Shown: positions 7,704 through 15,315 of the stretch, one piece after another | Layout of the letters: each line of letters starts with the position of its first letter | How positions within the stretch are numbered: the first letter of the stretch is position 1 | DNA from: Sphingobacterium litopenaei | GTDB lineage: Bacteria > Bacteroidota > Bacteroidia > Sphingobacteriales > Sphingobacteriaceae | Direction: 5' to 3' | DNA: 64,000 nt | Assembly (NCBI RefSeq): GCF_014692495.1 | Contig: NZ_JACOIJ010000001.1 | Coordinates: forward strand, 1 to 64,000 | Translations under genes and position numbers: made by a program | The notes under the pieces: generated by a model | What the model was told of the DNA's origin: nothing | What the model saw: the letters and a program-made list of their open reading frames with translations, nothing else | The model's database searches: none

Positions 7704-9023
7704 ATGAATAAAAAAGTAGCTTTCTATACACTGGGTTGTAAGTTGAATTTTTCGGAGACTTCATCTATTGGACGTCAGTTCAAAGATGCAGGCTATGATA
7801 CCACGCCATTCAATTCGCCAGCAGACGTTTATGTAATCAACACGTGTTCGGTGACGGACAATGCGGATAAGAAATGTCGAAAGGTGGTGAAGGAAGCGTT
7901 GAAATATTCGCCAAATGCATATATCACAATTGTAGGCTGTTACGCGCAATTGAAACCGCAAGAAATCGCAGAAATTCCTGGTGTGGATATGGTATTGGGT
8001 GCTGCGGAGAAATTCAATATTATTGAGCATATCAATGACTTGACCAAACAAGAGAAAGCGGTTGTTCATAATGCACCGATTGATGAGACGAACCAATTTG
8101 TGACGGCTTATTCGATTGGTGACCGTACGCGTACTTTCCTAAAAGTACAAGACGGATGTGATTATTCATGTACATTTTGTACGATTCCATTGGCACGTGG
8201 GGCTAGTCGTTCGGGTAAAATAGAAGATATTGTGCGTCAAGCGGAAGAAATTGCAGCTTCCGGTGTGAAAGAAATTGTGTTGACGGGTGTGAATATTGGA
8301 GATTTCGGTATTCGTGATGGCAAACGTCAGGACAAATTCTTGGATTTGGTAAAGGCATTGGACGAAGTAGAAGGTATTGACCGTATTCGTATTTCATCGA
8401 TTGAACCGAATTTGTTGGCTAATGAGATTATCGAATTTGTAGCACAGTCCAAACGTTTTGTTCCGCATTTTCATATGCCATTGCAATCGGGAAATAACAA
8501 GGTGTTGGCAAAAATGCGTCGTCGCTATAAACGTGAGTTGTATGCAGAGCGCGTAGCGAAAATTAAATCGTTGATGCCAAATGCTTGTATAGGTGTGGAT
8601 GTGATTGTGGGTTTCCCTGGTGAGACACGAGAAGATTTTATCGATACCTACAATTTCTTGAATGATCTGCCTATTTCGTATTTGCATGTATTTACTTATT
8701 CAGAACGTGAAAACACGATTGCGGCACAGATGGAAGGTGCCGTACCGGGAGCGCAACGTTCGGATCGTAGTAAGATGTTGCATATCCTTTCGGAGAAAAA
8801 GCGTCGTGCTTTCTATGAAGAAAATTTGGGTGCCATCGGAGAGGTGTTGTTTGAATCAGATGAGAAGGATGGTTATATGCACGGATTTTCTAAAAACTAT
8901 GTGAAAGTACGTACACCTTACGATCCATTGTTAGTTAATGAGATTGTTCCGGTCAAATTCACTTCCATTTCTGAATCAGGAGATGTTGATATAGAAGAAT
9001 TGCCAGAGCTTTTGGCACACTAA
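7704..9023 (+). CDS. mtaB: tRNA (N6-L-threonylcarbamoyladenosine(37)-C2)-methylthiotransferase
   Basis: A 439-residue radical-SAM methylthiotransferase that adds the methylthio group to t6A37 of ANN-decoding tRNAs. The N-terminal UPF0004 domain supplies the first [4Fe-4S] ligands (YTLGCKLN, VINTCSVTDNADKKCRK, VGCYAQ); the radical SAM motif is CDYSCTFCTIPLARG; the C-terminal roughly 65 residues correspond to the TRAM RNA-binding domain. The sequence resembles MtaB rather than MiaB or RimO (LGCKLNFSET start). I chose the ATG at 7704 because the upstream in-frame TTG lies inside the -7 promoter box. Confidence 0.93.
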   Translation: MNKKVAFYTLGCKLNFSETSSIGRQFKDAGYDTTPFNSPADVYVINTCSVTDNADKKCRKVVKEALKYSPNAYITIVGCYAQLKPQEIAEIPGVDMVLGAAEKFNIIEHINDLTKQEKAVVHNAPIDETNQFVTAYSIGDRTRTFLKVQDGCDYSCTFCTIPLARGASRSGKIEDIVRQAEEIAASGVKEIVLTGVNIGDFGIRDGKRQDKFLDLVKALDEVEGIDRIRISSIEPNLLANEIIEFVAQSKRFVPHFHMPLQSGNNKVLAKMRRRYKRELYAERVAKIKSLMPNACIGVDVIVGFPGETREDFIDTYNFLNDLPISYLHVFTYSERENTIAAQMEGAVPGAQRSDRSKMLHILSEKKRRAFYEENLGAIGEVLFESDEKDGYMHGFSKNYVKVRTPYDPLLVNEIVPVKFTSISESGDVDIEELPELLAH

Positions 9024-9032
9024 AATAAACAG

Positions 9033-9060
9033 AAAGGGATGAGTAATCATCCCTTTTTTA
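9033..9060 (+). terminator. mtaB terminator
   Basis: 10-bp stem aaagggatga/tcatcccttt with gtaa loop, followed by T residues, 9 bp after the mtaB stop. Confidence 0.85.
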
Positions 9061-9080
9061 TGTCCGAATATTTCGGTAAA

Positions 9081-9101
9081 TTCCTAAAATATTCCCAATT
9101 C
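9081..9101 (+). promoter_or_regulatory. putative response-regulator operator (autoregulation)
   Basis: Two half sites, ttcctaaaat (9081) and ttcccaattc (9092), are spaced 11 bp apart, as for OmpR-family dimers. They resemble the exact 11-bp tandem repeat upstream of the PepSY-like gene at 11163. Confidence 0.45.
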
Positions 9102-9123
9102 TTATTGTAATATTGTTTCTGCT

Positions 9124-9795
9124 ATGAAAGTATTAATTGTCGAAGATGAATTAGCACTACAACAGGGCATTCGTGAATTTTTGGAAGGAGAGAAGTTTTT
9201 GGTAGAAACCGCTTCGACATATTTGGAAGCGGTGGACAAAGTGATGAACTATCCTTATGATTGTGTATTGCTGGATATTATGCTTACTGGAGGTTCGGGA
9301 ATGGATGTGCTGAGGGAAATGCGTGCTAATCAGGTCAAAAGCTCAGTTTTGATTCTTTCGGCCAAAGATTCTGTAGAAGATAAAGTTGCTGGATTAGAAA
9401 TTGGAGCAGATGATTATTTAGCAAAACCATTTCATTTTGCGGAATTATTGGCGCGACTAAAATCTATTATTCGTCGCAATGCACAGGATGGTGAACAGCT
9501 TTTGCGATACAAAAATGTAAGCTTGAATCCCGAAACTAGAGAGGTGAAAATTAATGGTGTGAATCTTACTTTGAATCGAAAAGAGTACGATCTTTTTTAC
9601 TATTTCATGCTTCGTCCAAATAAATTACAGGAAAAATCTACATTAGCTGAAACGGTGTGGGGTGACCATGCTGATCAAGCGGATAATTTAGATTTTATCT
9701 ACTCGCAAATAAAAAACCTTCGTAAGAAATTGAAATCTGCCAATGCCGATTGTGATATTCAAGCGGTGTACGGTGTGGGATATAAATTGATTTAA
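9124..9795 (+). CDS. OmpR-family response regulator
   Basis: A 223-residue two-domain regulator. The receiver domain (1-115) has the acidic pocket VEDE, the phospho-acceptor Asp51 in CVLLDIMLTGGSG, and the conserved Lys in DDYLAKPFHFAELLARL. The C-terminal winged-helix domain (about 125-223) shows LTLNRKEYDLFYYF and IKNLRKKLKSAN...YGVGYKLI. It ends with TAA directly abutting the ATG of the kinase gene, so the two are coupled. The operator-like repeats upstream of itself and of the downstream PepSY gene suggest it controls both. The signal is unknown. Confidence 0.93.
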   Translation: MKVLIVEDELALQQGIREFLEGEKFLVETASTYLEAVDKVMNYPYDCVLLDIMLTGGSGMDVLREMRANQVKSSVLILSAKDSVEDKVAGLEIGADDYLAKPFHFAELLARLKSIIRRNAQDGEQLLRYKNVSLNPETREVKINGVNLTLNRKEYDLFYYFMLRPNKLQEKSTLAETVWGDHADQADNLDFIYSQIKNLRKKLKSANADCDIQAVYGVGYKLI

Positions 9796-11082
9796 ATGGC
9801 TATTTCTGTAAAAAATTATACCAACAGATATGTTAGTATTGCTATCTTAATTGTAATGGCTGTGTGGGCTGCATTGTTCTATGCAGTCATTATGGATGAA
9901 GTCTATGACAATATCGACGATGGGCTGAAAAATCAAAAAATCCTTATTATCCGTGAGGTGTATAGCAATCCAAAACTGATTGAAGAATCCAAAGAATTTG
10001 GTATCAATCAATTTGTGATTCGTAAGGTCGAAAATCTGGAAGAAACCGTCGACCAAAATAAATTCTCGAAAGAATTTATCTACATGCCATATGATGCAGA
10101 AGAGGAGCCTTACCGAATTTTACGTACGGGCTTTTATGATGCATCAGGAAAACCTTATCATTTGGAAATTCGCACTTCCACCGTTGAAGAGGATGATTTT
10201 TTGATTAATCTGGCTATTTCTTTATTGGTGCTGTACGTGGTTATTGTGTTGAGTATTTTGATTATTAACCACTATATGTTGGGACGTGCATGGCAACCTT
10301 TCAAACAAATTTTAAAGAATCTTTCCAAATATCGTTTTGGTAAAGCGAACAGTTTTGAAGCGGTATCTTCACCGGTTTCCGAGTTTAATGACTTGAACAA
10401 TCATATTTCGCATATGATTCAACAAAATGAAAAGGTCTTTGATAATCAAAAGCGTTTTTTGGAAAATGCTGCGCATGAATTACAGACACCATTGGCTGTT
10501 GGAATCAACAAACTCGAACTTGTGCTTGAAAACTCCCATCTAAATGAAGATGATACGGTTCGAATCGTAGAGGCAAAACGTTCTTTGCAACGGATGGTAA
10601 ACCTCAATAAGAGTTTGTTAACGCTTTCACGTATCAACAATCAACAATACGCCGGCAACGATAACGTACTAGTTAATACAATAGTCCGAGATTTATTAAT
10701 GGATTACGAAGATGTATTGCAATACAAAGATATCAAAGTGGATTTTCAGGAGAAGGGAGAGTTCCTAGTGGATGCGAATACCGATTTGATGCAGATTTTA
10801 TTTTCGAATCTGTTGAGCAATGCAATTAAGTATAATTTGAAATCGGGATCGATTGCTATAGATATTTCTAGTAATGCTATTTCTGTTTCCAATACCAGCA
10901 CAGAGCGAGCCTTAAATCCAGATTATATCTTTGAACGATTTTATAAAGGCAATCAAGATCATAATTCTAATGGTCTAGGCCTGTCTATTGTGCATACTAT
11001 TCTGGAGAAATACCCTACTTTAAAGATTCAGTACGCTTACCAAAATAATATGCAAGTGTTTGAAATTAAAAAAGTTGAGTAA
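9796..11082 (+). CDS. sensor histidine kinase
   Basis: A 428-residue membrane kinase, partner of the preceding regulator (adjacent, no gap). It has a transmembrane helix at about 12-31, an extracytoplasmic sensor region of about 110 residues without recognised fold, a second helix at about 143-165 (INLAISLLVLYVVIVLSILII), then HisKA with His227 in NAAHELQTPLAV, the N box LFSNLLSNAIKYN and a short G2 region SNGLGLSIVHTIL. The G1 box (DxGxG) is weak or missing: the sequence there is ISVSNTSTE, as in many Bacteroidetes kinases of this subgroup. Confidence 0.9.
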   Translation: MAISVKNYTNRYVSIAILIVMAVWAALFYAVIMDEVYDNIDDGLKNQKILIIREVYSNPKLIEESKEFGINQFVIRKVENLEETVDQNKFSKEFIYMPYDAEEEPYRILRTGFYDASGKPYHLEIRTSTVEEDDFLINLAISLLVLYVVIVLSILIINHYMLGRAWQPFKQILKNLSKYRFGKANSFEAVSSPVSEFNDLNNHISHMIQQNEKVFDNQKRFLENAAHELQTPLAVGINKLELVLENSHLNEDDTVRIVEAKRSLQRMVNLNKSLLTLSRINNQQYAGNDNVLVNTIVRDLLMDYEDVLQYKDIKVDFQEKGEFLVDANTDLMQILFSNLLSNAIKYNLKSGSIAIDISSNAISVSNTSTERALNPDYIFERFYKGNQDHNSNGLGLSIVHTILEKYPTLKIQYAYQNNMQVFEIKKVE

Positions 11083-11104
11083 TTTTTTTTAAATAGGTTC
11101 GATT

Positions 11105-11125
11105 TTCCCAAATCTTTCCCAAATC
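11105..11125 (+). promoter_or_regulatory. 11-bp tandem operator upstream of PepSY-like genes
   Basis: ttcccaaatc occurs at 11105-11114 and again at 11116-11125, part of a perfect 11-bp tandem repeat (11104-11125). The spacing of one helical turn fits head-to-tail binding by the OmpR-type regulator encoded just upstream. Confidence 0.55.
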
Positions 11126-11162
11126 TGTTCTGAATTTTGTAGTGTAATCAAAAGGATAACAG

Positions 11163-11603
11163 ATGAAAACAATGTTTAAAACACTTTCAGTAATAGGATT
11201 AATGGCAGCAAGTTTAGCTGTTAATGCCCAAGATAAAATTATTCAATTATCTCAATTGCCTAAGCAAGCGCAAACTTTCTTAAAAGCGCACGGTGCTACA
11301 AATGGTATTTCCTATATCAAAATGGAAGATGAGCTTTTCAAAAAATCATACGAAGTAAAAATGAATGATGGCTCGGAATTTGAATTTGACAAAAATGGAA
11401 ATTGGAAAGAAATTGATTTGAAACATAAAGCTGTACCTGCGGCGTTAATTCCACAGCCTATTAAAGTTTATGTAGCGAAGAGCTTTCCAAATAACAAGAT
11501 TGTGAAAATCTCGAAAGAATCTTCTAAATATGAAGTAGAATTGTCTAATGGATTGGATCTGGAATTTAATTCTAAAGGAAAATTCTTACGTATTGATGAT
11601 TAA
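11163..11603 (+). CDS. secreted PepSY-like (DUF2874-type) protein
   Basis: A 146-residue exported protein: signal peptide at 1-22 (ending VNAQD) and two repeats of a PepSY-like, beta-lactamase-inhibitor-like unit. Each unit contains a helix with LPKQAQTFLKAH or IPQPIKVYVAKSFP, followed by strands such as YEVKMNDGSEFEFDKNGNWKEID and YEVELSNGLDLEFNSKGKFLRID. Proteins of this family are secreted in Bacteroidetes and often sit beside two-component systems, as here. The biochemical role is not established. Likely target of the upstream regulator. Confidence 0.8.
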   Translation: MKTMFKTLSVIGLMAASLAVNAQDKIIQLSQLPKQAQTFLKAHGATNGISYIKMEDELFKKSYEVKMNDGSEFEFDKNGNWKEIDLKHKAVPAALIPQPIKVYVAKSFPNNKIVKISKESSKYEVELSNGLDLEFNSKGKFLRIDD

Positions 11604-11632
11604 TTATTGAATAACACACTAATATATAGACT

Positions 11633-12088
11633 ATGAAAAATTTATTTTCTAAAATCGCTTTGTTATCTGCAGTCGTATTTACAATGACTTCATGTGATAA
11701 AGACGATCAGTTAATTTCAAATGAAGAATTACCAACAGTATCTAAAACTTTCGTAAACGAATATTTTGGAAGTGCTAAAATTATCTCCACTGTCAAAGAC
11801 AAAGAAGGCATGTCATCTTATGAATATGAAGTGAAATTAGATAATGGTGTTGACATTAAATTTGATAATGCAGGTTTATGGCAAGATGTAGAAATGAGAA
11901 ATGACACACAAGCATTACCTAATACAGCTTTTATCTTACCCACAATTGTTGATTATGTTACGACTAATTACGCATCAGCTGGTATAAATGGTATCGATAG
12001 AGAGTTGAATGGTTTTGATGTAGAATTGACGAATGATGTGGATTTAGTATTCGACAAAGAAGGGAGCTTCATCCGTATTGACAGATAA
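11633..12088 (+). CDS. PepSY-like lipoprotein
   Basis: A 151-residue paralogue of the preceding protein, made as a lipoprotein: the signal ends in TMTSC with Cys21 as lipid attachment, followed by DKDD. Two PepSY-like repeats are visible, each with the pattern helix plus YEVKLDNGVDIKFDNAGLW or VELTNDVDLVFDKEG followed by IRID at the C-terminus. It is 29 bp downstream of the first copy and precedes a strong terminator, so the four genes from 9124 probably form one functional unit. Confidence 0.8.
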   Translation: MKNLFSKIALLSAVVFTMTSCDKDDQLISNEELPTVSKTFVNEYFGSAKIISTVKDKEGMSSYEYEVKLDNGVDIKFDNAGLWQDVEMRNDTQALPNTAFILPTIVDYVTTNYASAGINGIDRELNGFDVELTNDVDLVFDKEGSFIRIDR

Positions 12089-12130
12089 TCCTAACACATA
12101 CACTATAATTTCATTTTGGTAAATGAGGAA

Positions 12131-12162
12131 AGGGACAACCACTGTTGTCCCTAATTTTTTTT
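12131..12162 (+). terminator. intrinsic terminator
   Basis: 9-bp stem agggacaac/gttgtccct with cact loop followed by a run of eight T residues. Confidence 0.9.
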
Positions 12163-12203
12163 ATAATATTCCAATGTCGCTCTTATTGGCTTGTTTTGAA
12201 ATT

Positions 12204-13265
12204 TTATTTACGAATACAGAACTTATATTTCATATTGAAATTGTATTCTTTCCCTGGTTCTAAGATAAATTGTGGGAATGCTGACTGATTTGGATGATCG
12301 AGGTGATGCTGCGCTTCGAAACAAAAACCACCATTTTCTAAATATTTTTTACCTGATTTACCTAAATCATCTGATAAATAATTGCCAGAATAAAGATGTA
12401 CAGTAGGGTAATCTGTATACAATTCCAAAGTAATACCTGACTCAGGACTATAAGCTGACGCAGCTACTTGAGAGTACGCATTTTCATTGATGTAGCTGTG
12501 GTCAAAACCTTTGGCAATATGTAATTGATTGTCTTCAGCACCAATTCTATCCGCTATTTTAGCTTCTTGTGTAAAGTCGAATACTGTTCCAGTAACATCT
12601 TTCAAATGTCCTGATGGCAACTGATTTTCATTTATTTCAATGAATAGGTTCGAATTAATTTGAACGAGATGATTCAGAATATCGCCATTTCCTTCTCCAT
12701 TTAGATTGAAATAAGCATGATTCGTTAAATTGATAATAGTACGTTTCTCAGCAGTCGCTCTAAAATTAATTATGATTTCGTTATCATCAGTTAGTTCGTA
12801 GGTAACCGAAATTTTTGCTTCCCCTGGAAACCCAGCCTCACCGTCAGGTGATACATAATAAAAGGTTACTTTTTTACGAAAACTCACTTGTCTATCCCAC
12901 ACTTTCGTATGAAATCCTTCTGGCCCACCATGCAAGCAATTAGTTCCATTGTTTTGCGGTAAGGTGTATTCTTGTCCATCAATTACGAATTTACCATTAG
13001 CGATGCGGTTGGCAAATCTACCAATTGTGGCACCATGATATAATTCTTTAGCCTTTAGATAACCTTCTATGCTATCAAATCCCAATACCACATCGATTAA
13101 ATTGCCATTCTTGTCGGGTACTAAAGCACTAACAAGTCTTGCACCATAGTCTGTCAATGCGATTTGCATTCCAGCTCTATTTTTTAAAGTAAATAAGTGG
13201 GTGTTCTTACCGTTTAGATTTCCTTCAAATTTCTCTACCTCGGGTAATATATAGCTAGTGCTCAT
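12204..13265 (-). CDS. galM: aldose 1-epimerase (galactose mutarotase)
   Basis: A 353-residue GalM-family mutarotase interconverting alpha and beta anomers of aldoses. The family landmarks are DYGARLVSALVPDKNGN, GATIGRFANRIANGKF, NGTNCLHGGPEGFHTKVW, the catalytic His in NLTNHAYFNLNGEG, and the catalytic Glu in FPQFILEPGKEY near the C-terminus. No signal peptide, so cytoplasmic. It is a single gene here without other galactose genes nearby, so the sugar is not specified by context. Confidence 0.93.
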   Translation of the reverse strand: MSTSYILPEVEKFEGNLNGKNTHLFTLKNRAGMQIALTDYGARLVSALVPDKNGNLIDVVLGFDSIEGYLKAKELYHGATIGRFANRIANGKFVIDGQEYTLPQNNGTNCLHGGPEGFHTKVWDRQVSFRKKVTFYYVSPDGEAGFPGEAKISVTYELTDDNEIIINFRATAEKRTIINLTNHAYFNLNGEGNGDILNHLVQINSNLFIEINENQLPSGHLKDVTGTVFDFTQEAKIADRIGAEDNQLHIAKGFDHSYINENAYSQVAASAYSPESGITLELYTDYPTVHLYSGNYLSDDLGKSGKKYLENGGFCFEAQHHLDHPNQSAFPQFILEPGKEYNFNMKYKFCIRK

Positions 13266-13352
13266 TAGTCTAATTGATTATACTTTTTGCTAAAAATAAG
13301 AAAAAACGTTGACAAGATGAAGAAAAGGAATTTTTGTATTATATTTAGGAGT

Positions 13353-13823
13353 ATGGAAAAAAAGTACGTTTACCTATCATTTGCTTTTTTGGCAATCCTG
13401 TTATTCATTTATACGTTTATTTTTGTCGATGAAACGCATCATTTGGTGCTTAATGCAGGTTGGGAGACGAATTTAATAGAAACCAAATGGCTTCTTTATT
13501 TAGTGGTGGGTATAGGTATTTGCTTGTGGGGCTTTTATCATTTTTTTGGTTCAATTTTATATAGCGAAGGCCTGATTTATCTCCATTTAATATCGTATTT
13601 AATATTAGCCTTAGTCTTAATTCTTTGGGACAATAATACATTTTCTCTTCAAGAAGCTGTAGAGTCACAAACGTATAATTCTGTACATGATTTACGCAGT
13701 GATTACCACAATGTTAGCGGCCGTGAAACCATTTACCGATCTTTGTTTTGGCTATTTTTATTAATTCAGCCTATTGGTTTGGTTAATTTGTTGATGGGCT
13801 TTCTCAAGCCAAATGAAAAATAG
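13353..13823 (+). CDS. four-helix membrane protein, unknown
   Basis: About 156 residues from the ATG at 13353, chosen over the upstream in-frame codon at 13287 because an aggag site sits 3 bp before it and the upstream extension is lysine-rich and atypical. Four hydrophobic segments: VYLSFAFLAILLFIYTFIF, LLYLVVGIGICLWGFYHFF, LIYLHLISYLILALVLIL and LFWLFLLIQPIGLVNLLMGF. The loop between the third and fourth (about 45 residues) is polar. No family recognised. Confidence 0.6.
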   Translation: MEKKYVYLSFAFLAILLFIYTFIFVDETHHLVLNAGWETNLIETKWLLYLVVGIGICLWGFYHFFGSILYSEGLIYLHLISYLILALVLILWDNNTFSLQEAVESQTYNSVHDLRSDYHNVSGRETIYRSLFWLFLLIQPIGLVNLLMGFLKPNEK

Positions 13824-13850
13824 CGCACTAATGTTATAAGTCAGAAAGCG

Positions 13851-13858
13851 TATATTTG
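13851..13858 (+). promoter_or_regulatory. -7 element of dgt
   Basis: TATATTTG matches the Bacteroidetes -7 consensus 24 bp before the ATG at 13883; it overlaps the in-frame TTG at 13856, arguing against that as start. Confidence 0.55.
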
Positions 13859-13882
13859 TCGCTGAAAAAATCCGATATCTTA

Positions 13883-15229
13883 ATGAACTGGAAACAACTT
13901 ATATCTGCTAAACGGTGGGGCTATGAAAGACGTGAGTCACATGAGCAATTTGATGCAAGATCTGAATTTCAACGGGATTATGATCGTTTAATATTCTCCT
14001 CGCCATTTCGACGTTTACAGAATAAGACACAAGTTTTTCCTTTACCAGGAGCTGTATTTGTACACAATCGTCTGACTCATAGTTTGGAAGTCGCTTCGGT
14101 AGGACGATCTTTGGGGCGTTTGTTTTATAATTTGATGAAACAAGAATACCCTAAAATCGATGAAGAAGTACCTTATTTGCAAGAGGTAGGAAATATTATT
14201 TCTGCTGCCTGTCTATCGCATGATTTGGGAAATCCAGCATTTGGACATTCGGGAGAGGCAGCGATTTCATCTTATTTTACCGAAGGTGAGGGAAAAAAAT
14301 ATCAGGAGCAGGTTACACCAAAACAATGGTCAGATTTAACCCATTTCGAAGGTAATGCTAATGCATTGCGTATTTTGACACATGCTTTCAATGGGAAAGA
14401 TCCAAAAGGATTTGCATTGACATATGCTACCTTAGCATCCATCGTAAAATATCCTTGCTCGGCGATTGATGGACATGTGAAAGGTAATCATCACCGCAAA
14501 AAATATGGTTTTTTCGAAGGAGAAAGAGAATCATTTGAGAAAATAGCGCTGGAATTAGGCCTACAAAAAGATCCTACCAATCCAAACGGCTATTTACGTC
14601 ATCCTTTGGTGTATTTGGTCGAAGCGGCAGATGATATTTGTTATAATATCATTGATTTAGAAGATGCACATCATTTAAAAATATTGTCTTACGAAGAGGT
14701 TGAGGATTTGCTACTTCCATTGTGTGGTAGCGAAAGCCTGAAAGCGCGTTTGGAAAGTTTAGGTGATAAAGGATCAAGAGTTGAATTATTACGAGCGAAA
14801 GCCATTAATACCTTAATTCAAGGTTGTGCTTCTGTATTTGTCCAAAATCAAGATAAATTTCTTACAGGAGCTTTTGAAAGTTCATTAGTGGATGCTTTAG
14901 ATACAGAAATCGTGAAACAAATGAAGAAGATTGAGAAAGTTTCTGTGGCACGTATCTATAATGCTCCGACAGTTGTGCAAATAGAAATTGCAGGTTATAA
15001 AGTAATGAATGCTTTATTGGAAGAATTTGTGCCAGCGTATTTGAAAACAAATAAAACGATGTTCGATAAGAAATTGGTGGCTATGATACCTGAACAGTTT
15101 CATACAGATAAGGAAGATGCGTATTCTAAAATACGTGCGGTATTGGATTTCGTGTCAGGAATGACCGATGTCTATGCTGTAGATTTGTATCGTAAAATAA
15201 AAGGGATTTCAATTCCTTCATTAGATTAA
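13883..15229 (+). CDS. dgt: dNTP triphosphohydrolase (dGTPase family)
   Basis: A 448-residue HD-domain enzyme hydrolysing dNTPs to deoxynucleoside and triphosphate. Metal ligands of the HD fold are visible: His66 in NRLTHSLEVASVGR, the His113-Asp114 pair in ACLSHDLGNPAFGHSGE, and a later Asp in VEAADDICYNIIDLEDAH. Other family features are YDRLIFSSPFRRLQNKTQVF near the start and TYPCS-like KYPCSAIDG. Start assigned to the ATG because the -7 box covers the TTG nine codons upstream. It precedes topB; both act on DNA precursor or topology homeostasis but co-regulation is not evident. Confidence 0.92.
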   Translation: MNWKQLISAKRWGYERRESHEQFDARSEFQRDYDRLIFSSPFRRLQNKTQVFPLPGAVFVHNRLTHSLEVASVGRSLGRLFYNLMKQEYPKIDEEVPYLQEVGNIISAACLSHDLGNPAFGHSGEAAISSYFTEGEGKKYQEQVTPKQWSDLTHFEGNANALRILTHAFNGKDPKGFALTYATLASIVKYPCSAIDGHVKGNHHRKKYGFFEGERESFEKIALELGLQKDPTNPNGYLRHPLVYLVEAADDICYNIIDLEDAHHLKILSYEEVEDLLLPLCGSESLKARLESLGDKGSRVELLRAKAINTLIQGCASVFVQNQDKFLTGAFESSLVDALDTEIVKQMKKIEKVSVARIYNAPTVVQIEIAGYKVMNALLEEFVPAYLKTNKTMFDKKLVAMIPEQFHTDKEDAYSKIRAVLDFVSGMTDVYAVDLYRKIKGISIPSLD

Positions 15230-15244
15230 AGTAGATAAACAGAT

Positions 15245-15305
15245 GTTAGATTTGAGATGAAAGATAAATAGTTAGTCTATTGTCTTTTGTCTCAAATTTC
15301 TTGTC
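15245..15305. repeat. intergenic imperfect hairpin (TTTGAGAT type)
   Basis: gatttgagatgaaaga on the left is an imperfect inverted match to tcttttgtctcaaatttc on the right. A similar element lies between sdhA and sdhB at 25173-25240. Confidence 0.4.
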
Positions 15306-15315
15306 TAAAAGATAT

